Source of the DNA: Wurfbainia villosa
Taxonomy: Eukaryota; Streptophyta; Magnoliopsida; Zingiberales; Zingiberaceae
Direction of reading: 5' to 3'
DNA: 64,000 nt
Assembly (NCBI GenBank): GCA_025175895.1
Contig: JAKLTH010000297.1
Span: forward strand, 930,001-994,000
Shown here: piece by piece, positions 25,797-38,934 of the stretch
Layout: each line of letters opens with the position of its first letter
Position numbering within the stretch: position 1 is the stretch's first letter
Made by a program: the position numbers and the translations under genes
Notes under the pieces: model-generated
The model's database searches: none
What the model saw: only the letters and a program-made list of their open reading frames with translations
What the model was told of the DNA's origin: nothing

Positions 25797-26480
25797 AGAA
25801 AGCTCAAACAGTATACACACAGTCCACTTTCACTAGGTGAGTCGGACTGGCCAATTGGATCAAGTGGTCTAATGGAACCTTCAAGGCCTTTAAGTAGTCA
25901 AGTAGACGTATATATGAGTTGAACACACTTGTTGGATTGGATGGTCCATCGAACCTGTCAAACCTTTCGAGTTGCACAAGTAGATAAGTGAATTGGACAA
26001 ACTAGTTGTGTATCCCTCACTCCTACATTTTAAATCTGAACTAAATTAGGCTGTGCATGAAATTTTGTAGGCTTGTGGAGCATATTCTTCTCTAAAGGCT
26101 TTAACATAATTCAAAACAGCAGCATGCAGCTATATCGACTTCCTTTCAACGAACGGACATTTGTTTCCAAATGGCGTTATCGCACACGTCACACGTTACA
26201 TCAACAGACAATATATATATCGTTAATTCCCTCCTCGATCGGTGAAAATTCCGATCGATCGATAAATCATCCCAACACGAACTTCCAAATTGACTAAAAA
26301 CACGCAAAGGATGAATGATTGGTTCATGGCGACTCGGCACAAGGTCAACTCTTGCCGTCTATGACACAGTCTGTTATCTACGCAGGTATTGGCCGAATAC
26401 GACGACTTTGAACTTGCACGTCCTCGAACCAAGCAAGGCTGGATCTTACGCGGCCACCAACCACCTTTGTGCTTGCTCGA
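25797..26480. other. Promoter-side spacer of the phytocyanin gene
   Basis: No gene is supported. The last 100-150 bp are less AT-rich and lead into the next transcription unit. Confidence 0.45.
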
Positions 26481-26481
26481 T

Positions 26482-26492
26482 CTCTATTTAAC
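26482..26492 (+). promoter_or_regulatory. TATA-like element of the phytocyanin gene
   Basis: CTATTTAAC lies about 115 bp before the ATG at 26601, followed by a CT-rich stretch typical of a plant transcription start. No other core element fits better at this distance. Confidence 0.45.
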
Positions 26493-26600
26493 GCCTTCTC
26501 TTCTTCTACTTTCTCCCATCCATCTACTTCTTAGCAGGCATTAAGCATTAAGCATCTCCTCTGCAGCCCCTTCCCCGGCATCGAATTAAGCAAAGCAGAA

Positions 26601-27269
26601 ATGGCGATGTTGAGAGCTCTGGCGGCGGCCATGGCAGTGGCGGCCTTTTTCGAGGTCGCATTTTGCGTCAACTACGACGTCGGAGGCCCAGCCGGCGCCT
26701 GGGATCTCTCAACTAACTACACGCAGTGGGTTTCCGGCAAGACATTTCGGCTCGGGGACACTCTGAGTGAGTTTTTAAATCTTCCACTTGTTCTTGTTTC
26801 GAATCTAGCTAGCTGGCTATTTTGTGAGTGAGGAAACATAATGGTCCATCGATCGGTTGCAGCTTTCACATACCCGTCGGTGGCCCACGACGTGTTGGAG
26901 GTGGACAGCACCGGCTACAGCGCCTGCAACGGTGGCTCTTCGATATTCCGCAGTGCGACAGGCAGCACACAGGTCAGACTCGCCGCCACCGGCAAACGGT
27001 ACTTCATCTGCGGAGTTCCCACTCACTGCAGCCAGGGAATGCATCTCGAGATCGACGTCGTTGGTGCCATCGGCAAGGCCTCCCCGCCGAGCAGCTCTCC
27101 ACCATCTGTTTCTAGCTCCACTTCCCCAGCGCAGGCGCCAGAGTCCACCACCCCGCCGCCCCCGCTGTCCTCGCCACCGAACGCGGCGGTGCCAGCCAGC
27201 ATTACCGGGGAGGCCAAGGTCACTCTCGGATTGGGCCTGGCAACGGTCATTATGGCTTTGGGCCTCTAG
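26601..27269 (+). CDS. GPI-anchored blue copper protein (phytocyanin, uclacyanin-like)
   Basis: Two exons, 26601-26766 and 26863-27269, joined inside a Thr codon; 190 residues. Residues 1-22 form a signal peptide (Ala/Leu/Phe-rich, ending AFC before VNYDVGG). The plastocyanin-like domain (23-122) keeps all type-1 copper ligands: H64 (SVAHDV), C105, H110 and M115 in CGVPTHCSQGM. C77 and C111 should form the usual disulfide. The Met axial ligand places it with uclacyanins rather than stellacyanins (Gln). A Pro/Ser-rich arabinogalactan-like linker (about 127-168) and a hydrophobic tail (VTLGLGLATVIMALGL) predict a GPI-anchored, cell-surface electron-transfer protein. The intron position within the domain is normal for the family. 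Substrate or partner is unknown. Confidence 0.93.
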
Positions 27270-28000
27270 ATTTAGATTTGTTCATCCAATTTCTACTGGT
27301 TAAGATTTTATTTCTTCATTGATTATATTGCCACAACGGAGGTTGGGTTTTGTATGGATTTTTACAATATTTATAATCTTGACCATGAAATAAACAAAAA
27401 CGATTTCCTTCTAGCAAATTTCATAGATTGCTCTTTATACAATTGATTCTCACTCTTTCTGGGGAAGTAAACACAAGCTCATTGCTACGGTCTATATCTT
27501 TCTGACAAATTTCACACCTTGCTCTTTATACGATGGGATCGCTCTCTTTCTGGGGAAGTAAACACAAACTTAATAATGTCAACGACAGGAACTCAACATG
27601 CAGCTTCCATAACTATTATTCCGCATTTGGCGGATCTTCTCTGACTTAATGAAAATAATTTCATTCTTGCCCGCGATTCGATTCCTAACTCGACCAGTCT
27701 GTCTATTTCGACTAAACCTATTTGATCCAACTAATTCGGTTGTCTATAAGTCAAACCTCTAATTTGACTGACCCGTTTTGAATTTTTTAGCTCGTCTAAT
27801 TCTGTTAGAGCAATTGAATATAATATTTGTAGAACGAAAATAAATAAAAACAAATATTTATAATATAAAAAAATAAAATATTCCTTATAAATTTAGAATA
27901 ACTAGTTCATAAAACTGGATAATCCATAATTAATTTTATAAGTAAATATCGAAAGAGAAAAAAAAAATAACTAAATCACCGTCATTTTCAAATTTTATCA
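27270..28000. other. 3' flank with a duplicated segment
   Basis: The likely 3' UTR is followed by a direct duplication: a block of about 70 bp with ATTGCTCTTTATAC...CTTTCTGGGGAAGTAAACAC at 27,413-27,473 recurs at about 27,510-27,570. The remaining DNA is AT-rich spacer. Confidence 0.5.
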
Positions 28001-28010
28001 TTAAAACATC

Positions 28011-28170
28011 GGCAATTTACCAAACCGCGGTGCTAAAGTTTCGAAATGCCCAAAACGCGCACTATACTTTCAGAATTACCAAATCGCGCGCATAATTCCC
28101 AAAATACCCCTCCCGCCAAACAAAGTTTTTAATGCAGAGATTCCGCATGCATCCGAGCCACATTTCCAAA
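28011..28170. repeat. Left terminal inverted repeat of MULE-B
   Basis: Begins GGCAATTTACCAAACCG and continues through AAATACCCCTCCCGCCAAAC. It aligns with the reverse complement of 38935-39095 with scattered substitutions. Confidence 0.85.
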
Positions 28171-28350
28171 TCCCGAGCCATCGAAACGTCCCGTCCAAAC
28201 AAGTCACCACATTAGCGTCTTCGTCGCCTCAGCTTCCGGGAAATCTTCGAGCGCACAAAAACTTGGAAAAGCTTAGACTCCATTTTTCCTCCAGCTTCAT
28301 TCCGTTAGCTTCCGACTTCTACCCATTTCGTCGGGACGCTTCGAGGTAAT

Positions 28351-30702
28351 ATGGCTTGAAAAGCAGAAATTTTGGACACGATACACAGAGGGGCAAGTCC
28401 CAAGGCCACTGGAGTTGGTTTGGACCGGAGTTGAGGTGACTAGGGGCATCAATGGGTTTTGACCGAAACCCATTGATGGACCTACAGGAGTCCAAAATCC
28501 GAAATCTTTACATCGCCTGAAAGACCTAACGGCTTCACATGTTGTTGCGTCGACCAAACTTCCTTCTGATCCTCCTGCCTCCCAGTTCCGGGCGCGTGCC
28601 ACTTGGCACGGGGCCTGATTTCTGAAAATGTGGTGCTGGGAATTAAATCCCAGGAACACAGTGGTCCTGGAAATTTAATTCCCAGGACCACGTCCATTTG
28701 CGACCTGGCCCAGAAATAAGGCGGTCTTTGGGAATCTCAATCCCAGAACACCGTGGTCTTTGGTAGTGAATTCAAAGACCACGTCGATGACCGGCACGAG
28801 ATAAAATGTGGTCGAATAAATCATGGCTTGAAAAGCGAAATTTTGGACACGATACAGAGGGCAAGTCCCAAGGCCACCGGAGTTGGTTTGGGCCGAGTTG
28901 AGGTGATTAGGGGCATCAATGGGTTTTTGGACCAAACCCATTGATGGACTCAGGAGTCCAAAATCCAAATCTTTACATCGCTCGAAAGACCTAACGGCTT
29001 CACATGTTGTTGCGTCGACCAAACTTCCTTCTCGATCCTCCCGCCTCCCGGGCGCGTGCCTTGGCACGGGCCCGATTTGAAAAAATATGCTGGGAATTAA
29101 ATCCTAGGAACACAGTGGTCCTGGAAATTTAATTCTGTGACCACGCCCATTTGCGACTGGCCCAGAATAAGGCGGGAATCTCAATCCTGTGAACACCGTG
29201 GTGTCAGTAAGTGAATTCCCGGCACGTCACGCATGACCGAATCGCACGAGATAAAATGTGGTGCCGAATAAATCATGGCTTGAAAAGCGTAAATTTTGAC
29301 ACACGATACGAGGGGCAAGTCCCAAGGCCACCGGAGTTGGTTTTGACCGAGTTGAGGTGATTAGGGCATCAATGGGTTTTGACCGAAACCCATTGATGGA
29401 CCTACAGAGTCCAAAATCCAAATCTTTACATCGCGAAAGACCTAACGGCTTCACATGTTGTTGCGTCGACCAAACTTCCTTCTCCGATCCTCCCCCTCCT
29501 GGTCCGCGTGCCACACGCGGGGCCCGATTCTGAAAATGTGATCTGGGAATTAAATCCAGAACACAAATGGTCTGGAAATTTAATTCCCGAGGACCACGCC
29601 CATTTCGACCGCCCAGAAATAAGGCGGTCTTTGGGAATCTCAATCCTGTGAACACCGTGGTGTTTGGTAAGTGAATTAAGCACCACGTGACGATCGAACC
29701 GCATAAGATAAAATGTGGTCCGAATAAATCATGGCTTGAAAAGCGAAATTTTGGACACGATACGAGAGGCAAGTCCCAAGGCCACGAGTTGGTTTGGGAC
29801 CGAGTTGAGGTGACTAGGCATCAATGGGTTTTGACCGAAACCCATTGATGGACCTAGGAGTCCAAAATCCAAATCTTTACATCGCTGAAAGACCTAACGG
29901 CTTCACATGTTGTCGTCGACCAAACTTCCTTCTGATCCTCCTGCCTCCCAGTTCCGGGCGCGTGCCACTTGGCACGGGGCCTGATTTCTGAAAATGTGGT
30001 GCTGGGAATTAAATCCCAGGAACACAGTGGTCCTGGAAATTTAATTCCCAGGACCACGTCCATTTGCGACCTGGCCCAGAAATAAGGCGGTGCTGGGAAT
30101 CTCAATCCCAGGAACACCGTGGTGTCAGTAAGTGAATTCGGACCACGCGATCGGATCGCACGAGATAAAATGTAGTGCCGAATAAATCATGGCTTGAAAA
30201 GCGTAAATTTTGGACACGATACGGAGGGGCAAGTCCCAAGGCCACCGGAGTTGGTTTGGGACCGGAGTTGAGGTGATTAGGCATCAATGGGTTTTGGACC
30301 GAAACCCATCATGGACCTACAGGAGTCCAAAATCCGAAATCTTTACATCGCCTGAAAGACCTAACGGCTTCACATGTTGTTGCGTCGACCAAACTTCCTT
30401 CTGATCCTCCTGCCTCCCAGTTCCGGGCGCGTGCCACTTGGCACGGGGCCTGATTTCTGAAAATGTGGTGCTGGGAATTAAATCCCAGGAACACAGTGGT
30501 CCTGGAAATTTAATTCGTGACCACGCCCATTCTGCGACTGGCCCAGAATAAGGCGGTCTTTGGGAATCTCAATCCTGTGAACACCGTGCTGGTAAGTGAA
30601 TTCCAAAGACCACGCGTGCATCGAACGCACGAGATAAAATGTGGTCTTTGGGAATAAAATCCCAGGACACAGTGGTCCCGAAATTTAATTCCCAAAGACC
30701 AC
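28351..30702. repeat. Tandem array of about 457-bp units inside MULE-B
   Basis: Five units begin with ATGGCTTGAAAAGC at 28351, 28823, 29275, 29731 and 30189 (spacings 472, 452, 456, 458). Each holds a TCAATGGGTTTTG...CCCATTGATGG hairpin, an invariant ACCTAACGGCTTCACATG stretch and three or four GTGGT...ACCAC palindromes. A partial, permuted copy of the unit lies at about 34,500-34,765. Short open frames through the array are composition artefacts. Confidence 0.88.
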
Positions 30703-31299
30703 TTAATTATCTGAATACTACACAGTTGAGAAGTCAAAGTGGTTGAAATATTTAACAAAGTATATATATTCCATAATTGTACAGATACTACACATTGCAA
30801 ACACTTTTGCAGCTGACTAATGACTTTTACAGGCAGGCACTTTGGTGTAGTTACAAATATAAAACTCTGTTTCTCCTACACATATCTCACTATACAGAAC
30901 AGTCATAATTGCAAACAAAATTGTGAGCTGCGCATTATTCTATTCCCCACCACGAATCAAGCTCCTCGTATCCTCATGCGAATTTTTAGGGTACCCAAAT
31001 AGTAGGCTCTCAATGTATCGTATTATAAAAAATGCGCAATCATAGCTGTAAAAACATTTTAAATTATTAGTCCATTGCTAGCTTATAAAATATGGTATTT
31101 ACAAAGATTATTAGATGTCTTACGAAGAGCTTTATGCAGGACCACTGGACTCGGCCTTGGAAAAGTTTGCATTAGAAAATTTTTCACCGGCCAGATGCGA
31201 TTATCATAATCTGGGTGCATCTTTTAAAGAATTCAACCTAGGACCCAAATAAATGCTATGAATCCTCCATACACAAAGCGGTTTATTTAATCAAATCTA

Positions 31300-33705
31300 A
31301 TCTAATGCTTCTGTTTCTTCAAATTGAGTAGTGTAAGCCTTCTCCGGCGACAAGGAGTTGTAGTGGATAAACTCGAATTTTCCAAGTCGGCCACTAGTAG
31401 GTGGCGATGCTACGTCGCGGATTATTGGACAAAATATGTATCCGATTGGATTGCAGGGTTTTAAAAGTTTGCTCGAATGCTTGGCGTCATCATATTAAAC
31501 ATATCCTCGTGTATAAAAATAATCATGTCATAACACCGGCCCGTAAAGTTTACAATTCCATGCAAAAGGCGAAAAACTTAGGAAATCCAAATTACTGAGA
31601 TATTGAGTTGTAGTACGGCTTATCACCACCTTACCTTTGCCCATTATCTTGAAAAATATGCGCTTATGCAATCCCATGTGTCAAAACATTCCAATCAAAT
31701 ATGGTAAGGAAAGAGTCCATGTTTAAGTTAATAGCATCGGTCTTCCACACTGGTCTCGATCTTTGTCACACTACACAAGGAAAGGGTTATTAGCAACTCT
31801 CAAAACATAATATGAAAGGTATATACAAAGAATATAAGACTGCTTTTACTTATTTTTTTAGTTTCAATAAACACTCCCGATATTTGGATCCATCTTACCA
31901 AAGTGAATTCTTTATAAACTTCTTGTATACAAAATAAAAGCTGCTTGATTTGAAATATTTTTGCGGATCCTAGGTCCGACATGATAACTTATGCTCACCT
32001 CCAATATCCTCTGCTTGACTTCGTCGAGTGTTGGTTGTTTGTCCGTGGAGACTTGTGTGCCGGTATCTGATATTTCGGTTTCACCCTCCTCGACAATTGA
32101 TTTCCCTTTAATATCCTGGACTGACTCCTGCTCAATGTTTGGCTCTGCAGGAGAGATATTAGGGTCTCTTGAGGATACTCAATAGCCTTCTTGGAGTTTC
32201 CACTCTCCTTCTTTTAGGGATGTTTGAAAACCATGCAGGAGGGAGGCTTCTAAGGCTAGGGGGTGATAGAGCGTCATGAGTCTTCTTCCTCACACAAACC
32301 TTCCGCCTAGTGTATGCGAGAAGAAATTTGTTGATGCATCTGACTTGAATAAGGCGTGTGATTGTAGGCCCTCTACATCCCGGATTGTAAATGTAGTTGA
32401 AGCTCGATTAAACCTGTCCTTTTCGCTATTAATGCTTCTTTTCAAAGAATTATATCATCCCTTTCAATTATCTCGTTGTCCTTCACATCTTGACCTCCTA
32501 ACTCTTGAAGAAGCTCCTGTATTTTCTTTTCTTGTTGTTTGATGGTCGCTTCTTTAAGTAGGGAGGTGCTTTCAAAATCACACCTTGCTTCAACTAGCTT
32601 GGTGCTTAGAGTAGATACAATTTCTGCATTCTCTCGCATCGATGTGCCATTCCTCTTCTTGTCGACTGAGTTTCGGGTTGAGGAGTTGATGCAGAAGATC
32701 TAGGTGGGGAAGCGGTGTGTACCAGATGCAGCTCTGACTGTGCTGGAATTAGATCGACAATGATTTTGTCAGTCTGAGACCATCTACCATCTTCTTAACG
32801 ACCCTTACATTTGTGGAACTCCACCTCCATCTCAGCATTCTCGGCAAAGCATGAGGGACGTGTGGAGGTAGGATACACAAATACTCACACATCCATACCT
32901 GGAATGACAAGATTAGTTATTAATAGATAGATTGATCTATACTATTTGCGGAACACATAAAATATATTCACTCACAGCCAATAAGTGTGTGAAACCCTTA
33001 AGCATTGGTCTCGTAGATCCACCGGCGACGTCTGCTTTTGGTCGCAAAGTGACTCCCATACCAATTGACTCCATTTGAGGAGCCATGTACGTATAAAGTG
33101 CTTCGCACCAATTGTACCTGCCTAAGTTCTCAAAATCCTCTACACAATCTATAAGTGATCGCATAGGTATTCTAGGCTTACTGCTGGTGGTAGTAAAAAA
33201 CACACAAGAGAAAAAATATAAAATAAACAACTGACAATAAACTTTTGCAGATCCTAAATTATCTGGAGATCTGGAAGTCTTCAATAAATCCTCCAGATGC
33301 TTGTTAGAGCAATCAGCTTCCACGAAATATTGCAAATAGAGCTCTCCAGATGGAGCTTCATTATTCATAGGAACTTCAAGTCCATCATCCGTAGACCGAC
33401 GATGAGGAGACATCCGTCTTTGTGAAATGCAATTTCTTGTCTTGGAATATAAAACATTTCTCCGTGCGGTCCCAATTATCAAACATATTCGAAGCGAAGT
33501 CCGACATGGGTAATATCCGAATGTCCAAAACCCACGCAAAGGGGAGCTCGAATAAGCGTTTCTTCTTCCACACTCGCGACACACTTGCAATAAATTTCTT
33601 AAACCGCGAAACGTTGCTTTTCCAGTTCATTCTTCTTGGTTCTTCCTCGCATCAACGCAGCGGGTTCTTGCGTATCGCTTGATGATTCGCGATTGAAGCC
33701 ATCGT
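31300..33705 (-). pseudogene. Decayed DUF1985 / Ulp1-protease-like gene carried by MULE-B
   Basis: Read on the minus strand, a start near 33,705 (MASIANHQAIRKNPLR) is soon broken by a stop. Next, about 33,630-33,385, comes LPFAWVLDIRILPMSDF... with KKLHFTKTD, resembling the N-terminal DUF1985 / plant mobile domain. A block after an apparent intron (33,180-32,960) reads SLIDCVEDFENLGRYNWC and PMLKGFTHLLAV, again DUF1985-like. A coiled-coil stretch lies at 32,639-32,442, and LGKFEFIHYNSLSPEK at about 31,390-31,320 resembles the strand of C48 (Ulp1) peptidases before the catalytic Asp. No His-Trp catalytic segment was found. Frameshifts and stops make this a pseudogene. Ulp1-type genes are known cargo of Kaonashi-like MULEs; the function in transposition is not established. 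Confidence 0.6.
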
Positions 33706-34499
33706 TAATCAAACAAATTCCTTAGGTTAACAACCAAATGCATCAGAATACAAATGATTTTAAACTAATAGATTAAATGGATTGAAACATGTGTGATGAT
33801 ACAAACAAACGCGTTACCTCTGCTTAAATGGTAAACCCTAAAACCCTAAACCCTATTAGGCCGAGTTTAAACGAGATCGTGAACGGAAAAAGGCAAAACC
33901 CTAGATAGATCGGAAGAACCGATAGCGACACAAAGATTTAAGAAATCTACAAAACTCACTTAGGTCGGCAGCGTAAAACGCTGAGATGGTGTTGAGTATG
34001 TTTTAACTCGCACCGGAGGTCGAATCGACACCGGGGCGACCGCACCGGAGTTTGAATCGAACCGAGAGGTTGAGCGAACGCCCGGAATGGAAGCGAAATT
34101 CCAGAGACAGTAACGCAAGGAGCGAGAGAGAAATGAAATGTGGTGTTGAGATGTTTGAACTTCCACCGGGAGTTTTATATTAGAATCTGCGGTCGACGGA
34201 TTTAGAATACGGTGGTCTTTGGTAATTATAATCCCGAAACATAGTAGTTCGGGATTTTATTTTCCAGACCACGATATTTCGAAATGGCGAGGAATAAGGT
34301 GATCCTCGATTTCAATTCCCGTGACTACGCATAATTTAGAATCGGCCGGGAAACACCACTGGTCTGGGATTTCAATTCCGGGACTACGAACAATTTACAA
34401 TCGGGAGAACACGGTGGTCCTGGATTTCAATTTCGAGACCACGTACACTTTCAAACGGCCAACATAAGGTGGTGCCGCAATGTTAATCCAGAACACAAG

Positions 34500-34765
34500 A
34501 GTCTCAGTAGGGCCATCAAGGGTTTTGGTCGAAACCCATCAATGGACTCCACAGAGTCCAAATTCCAAAATCTTTACATCGATCGAAAGACCTAACGACT
34601 TCACATGTTGTTGCATCGAGGAAACTTCCTTCTGATCCTCCTAACTCCAAGTTTCGGCCGCGTGCCACTTGGCACGGGGATTGATTTCTGAAAATTGGCT
34701 TTGTAAACCTAATCCTGCCTTGAAAATCAGAAAATTTGGACCACGATACAGAGGATTTATATTAC
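34500..34765. repeat. Partial copy of the 457-bp unit
   Basis: It shares ATCTTTACATCGATCGAAAG, CCTAACGACTTCACATG and GTGCCACTTGGCACGGGG with the array at 28,351-30,702. It lies in the same orientation between the two decayed genes, in a permuted order. Confidence 0.75.
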
Positions 34766-34808
34766 AATTTTGCAAAATAAGCGTAATAAATTTTTCCATT
34801 ACAATTCA

Positions 34809-34880
34809 GAAAATAGCTTAACATTAATATTAACATTGACATTAACATTAACATTAACATTAACATTAACATTAACATTG
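34809..34880. repeat. (ATTAAC)n hexamer microsatellite
   Basis: About eleven consecutive ATTAAC units with a few substitutions lie just downstream (minus strand) of the transposase stop codon. Confidence 0.9.
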
Positions 34881-34919
34881 TTTCCTTTAAAAATATTTAC
34901 ACAACCACAATAAACATAC

Positions 34920-36840
34920 TTAGGAATTAGTAGCCGGCGGCATTCTACAAGACCTCCTATTATGCCCAAGCTATTTGCATCTGCTGCATTTATTTTTCAC
35001 CCTCCCAGTATGTTTGGACTCTATGCGTGTCTTTTTTCTTCGCCCGGGCTGCACAAGGCTATGAGGAGGTAGAACTCCGAAAATTTTGTCACCATTAGGC
35101 CAAAATTTTTTACTTCGACATGGGTAAATCGATCCATGTAAGTGGCCTCCTGTGTTTCTTAGAAAATAATGCTCGCGATAGCGGTATGGATCCATGTTCC
35201 GATATATGATCGCAATAGTATGCGAGCAAGGAATTCTAAATTTGAAACTCACCGCAGATGCAACTTCGCCTATCCAAATCAACAATATAATGAAGAAGCT
35301 ATCATTCTGCATTTCCATTTCCGTGAATATGGAATACCGAATATAATCGAGTTCTTTCTCTCCTTTCATCAATCTCTTTAATGGCATAAGGTGTTAGAAA
35401 ACCCGACCTTTTGAAGATTCTTCCCTACTGTTATAGAACCATTGAGCAAGCTTTCTTCTAGTGTTGTCAATTAAACCGTGATGGGAGTTCACGTGTTTCC
35501 TTGAATAATGCATTTAAACTCTGAACTATTAGTGGTTAACATTGTGTACCTCCGCCAGAAAGTGTGCATTGGCCCATCTTTTGGATCGATCTTTTGTAGC
35601 CACGCATATGCTTCCTTGTGTTTGTCATGCATGTTCTCGTGATTAATCGATCAAAGTCAACTCTTGTATTGGCTCTTGTCACGCTTCAAAATAAACCTAA
35701 TGAGGATCTATCCCGTATCTCATACACCATGTTACAAGACAAGTGATAGCAACAAAAAGCATGATGGGCAGATGGATACACTTTGTTAACTGCTGATATA
35801 ATCCCCCGATGTCTATCCGATACAATGCTCAACGACTCTGGCAGGACATCAAGAAATGTCTTTACATGATCCAAAAACCACTCCAAGCAGATCCACATTC
35901 AACCGCAATTCCAAATGCAATCGCATTATTTTTGCATTACCACAATCTAGTAGAGCTAATTAGCAAAACACCGGGATACTTGCCCATATGTCAATTAGTT
36001 TTTCGCAAATACATCCTCGAATACTCTTCGACAAGCACCAAATGCCCAAAAACATCATTGGAATTGATTTTCACCATTTCTTAGTATCGCAACATACGTA
36101 TCGGGATCTCTAACTCTTAACTCACGCAAGTACATCGAATATCAATATAGGCCTGATCAAAATCACCTACCACTCTTTTTAATGCTTTCTGTCTGGCTGT
36201 GTATGCTTTCTTGTATGAAATGTGAACACCAAACCTAGCTTGCATTTCTCTTCGAATTGAACTTGGTTTGTAATCATCAGAGGTAGCTAACCGTCCTATA
36301 ATCTGGTTTGCTACAAATGTGGATGTGCAAGCATGGTGATCTCATTGTTTCCTAACACCGCTACATTCATGCCGCTTACATATTTTGTGACGATGAACTC
36401 CACGTCTCCACTTGCAACTAGACTCCATGAACAAGGCTGACTAAAGCAAATAACTTTAATTCTATTGAGTCTGGTGTCAACTGGCTTGTATCTGAAGTTT
36501 TTTAGCATCGCATGCCTTACTAGTGCATCTTTAAACTCTTGTCGAGAGGAAAAAACTTTTCCATTGAAAAATTCATTCGATCACGATGAACCGACATCCG
36601 CCAATAGTCTTATTGTGGATTAGAAACATAGGGATCATCATTGGGAACACTTCCTCTAAGTCATCAGATCTTGATCCGGGTTTAACTCACCTTCTCCATT
36701 GGATATCATCGCCTAAGAATTCTTCCAAGAATTTGTATATTCTAACTCTTATATCCCATGTATATCACTTACCTCCTCTTCACTCCAAGTTTGTTCAAAA
36801 TATTCATGATCTCGTGGTAGCGTGACAAACTCTTCTTCGA
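34920..36840 (-). pseudogene. Decayed MURA transposase of MULE-B
   Basis: Four MURA landmarks occur in order on the minus strand. (1) The MuDR N-terminal DNA-binding domain (36,585-36,330): SSRQEFKDALVRHAMLKNF, then RIKVICFSQPCSWSL. (2) The MULE catalytic domain (35,898-35,690): SLSIVSDRHRGIISAV and HHAFCCYHLSCNM. (3) The SWIM zinc finger (about 35,280-35,150): FRIPCSHTIAIIYRN. (4) A CCHC knuckle (about 34,985-34,950), CSRCK-stop-LGHNRRSC, where a TAG replaces one residue; the terminal stop is at 34920-34922. Segments lie in different frames with several stops, so no functional protein is made. Intact homologues bind TIRs and catalyse excision and insertion. Confidence 0.85.
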
Positions 36841-37399
36841 GTATGGAAGAACCGCCTCTATTTATATCAAGGTGTTGATCACGTAATTCTATTGCCTACA
36901 CAAGAATGGCCGAGATGAAGATGGAATATTACTTATAGATTTATGGAATCTTGATCATCTAACTCTCTATCCTTCAAATTTGATTCAATTGTTTCCAAAA
37001 AATGTTAACACTTCATCGTAGAAGGGTCGCCTCGCAAATGTTTTTAAAATCAACATCATATATGTAGTGTGCTATGCAAGTAAATTTTTAGACTAGGCTT
37101 TAGAAGTCCAAGACAAGTGGAGGATGAGAGTTTATGGTTATGTTTCCCAATTATGTACTTAACTAATTATACCTTTCAATGTTGAAATTAGCGGTTTATA
37201 TGGAATGGAAGAGGAAGAGATTTACAGGGGTTTATGCGCGAGAAGGATACTTAGTTCCACACTCCTACAGTGCGGTTTGAGTGCATGTGCCAAACGCGAC
37301 ATGCCAATTGCCACACTCGTCTCAATGTTGGCACGAGCATTATTTTTCATAACTCTGTTTGGGAGCATAAGGAAAGGTGGAGAATGATAGTATAGGTCA

Positions 37400-38480
37400 C
37401 GCTTGGATTCGACCCGCCAAGGCGACTTTATTTATCTCCAATATAAATTTACAAAGACCATTTTTTTCTCACCAGATCCCTCTCCATGGTCGAAATTTAT
37501 ATCTCAGCCCACAGGTGGAATATAAATTCTCAAAGACCACCATTTATCTCGACTCGCCCATCTCCCCGTAGCTGGGATTTTTAAATGCATAACAACCTGT
37601 GTTCTTTGGGATTTTGGTTCCCAACACCACCAATAATTCCAAAGAAATTTGATGTACATGGTGCCGAAATTTCATTCCCAAAGACTATGGTGTTGCTGGG
37701 GGTTTTAATCCCATTACCACGGTGGTGCTGGGATATAAAATGCCAGAACCACCATTTTTCTGGACTAGTTCCATCTCCCCGGTGTCGATTTTTAAACGCA
37801 GAATCCACTGTGTTCGGGTTTTAGTTCCCAAAGACCACCAACAATTCCTGAACTTATATGTACATGGTGTCGGCATTACATTCCCAAAGACTACATGGTG
37901 TTCGGGGTTTTAATCCCATTACCACGGTGGTGCTGGGATATAAATTTCCAGCACCACCATTTATCTCGACCAGTCCAATGCCAATGGTGCTGGGAGTCTT
38001 ATTCGCAGGACCATAGTGTTGCTGAGGTTTCAAATCCCAGCACCACCCTTAATGTCGACCACTTATATCTCCCTGGTCTAGTGAATTAGATTCCCAGCAC
38101 TAAGGTGTTGCTGGGAGTTTGAATCTCATTACCATCGTGGTCTTTGGAATATAAATTACGGCACACAATTTATCTCGACAACTTCATTCTCCATGGTGTG
38201 GGAGTATTAAACTCGGACTACCAGGTGGTAGATTTAAATTCTCAAAGACCATATTGTATCCCGAATTTGTTGAACCTTAATGGTGCTGAGAATTTGAAGA
38301 CCACGGTATCGATATTCTTGGGATTTAAATTCCCGCATCACTTTATCCGGACATAGTGGGAATTTCATCACGGACCACCTACTCTCCCCATGGTCAAATT
38401 TTAAATTTTAGGGATACGGTGGTCTTTGGGAATTTCATTACACCACCTACTCTCTCGGACCGATTGAATCTCCTAGTCGG
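37400..38480. repeat. Subterminal palindrome-rich block of MULE-B
   Basis: Repeated motifs such as GTGGTGCTGGGATATAAA, TTCCCAAAGACCACC and TTACCACGGTGGTGCTGGG alternate in both orientations every 40-60 bp. The same motif family occurs in MULE-A (25,340-25,610), MULE-C and the 457-bp units. No coding is seen. Confidence 0.75.
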
Positions 38481-38934
38481 AATATCAATCGTGGAACTTG
38501 ATGTCGTGGGATTTAATTGGAAGCATCGCTTTTAAGTTAGGTGGCATTTGTTTAGGTGGGGACAAAACTCTGCATGAATCTCCGTGATCGCAATTATGGG
38601 TGCATCGGTCTACTTTGCATGATATACCGCATCGATTTATGGATGTGTGGCAACTTGGTTATACAACCACCTACAATGCATTTATTAACCTCATAGCCTC
38701 TCAAGAATAAAACACATACATACGATGCAATTACCGTCGCGATGAGTCGCGCTAACTTCGATTAATCACGATAAATTCGTGGGAGCAAAGGATGTCGCTT
38801 GATAACTTCTAGGTTTCATCAAAATGGTGTGCTTTCGGCTGGTTCATGGAGGAAAGCGCGCGGTGGTGCTCATCAACAAAGATGGGGCCGCCGCTTCCCA
38901 CGTGGTCGAATAGACGCTTGATGGCTCGATTTCC

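Noticed and set aside
26817..27303. Alternative frames across exon 2 of the phytocyanin gene
   Set aside because: Only the frame used at 26865-27269 preserves the copper ligands and continues exon 1 in phase.
28297..30800. Series of similar minus-strand frames suggesting a repeated gene
   Set aside because: They repeat because the DNA is a tandem array; translations have no domain and frames shift between units.
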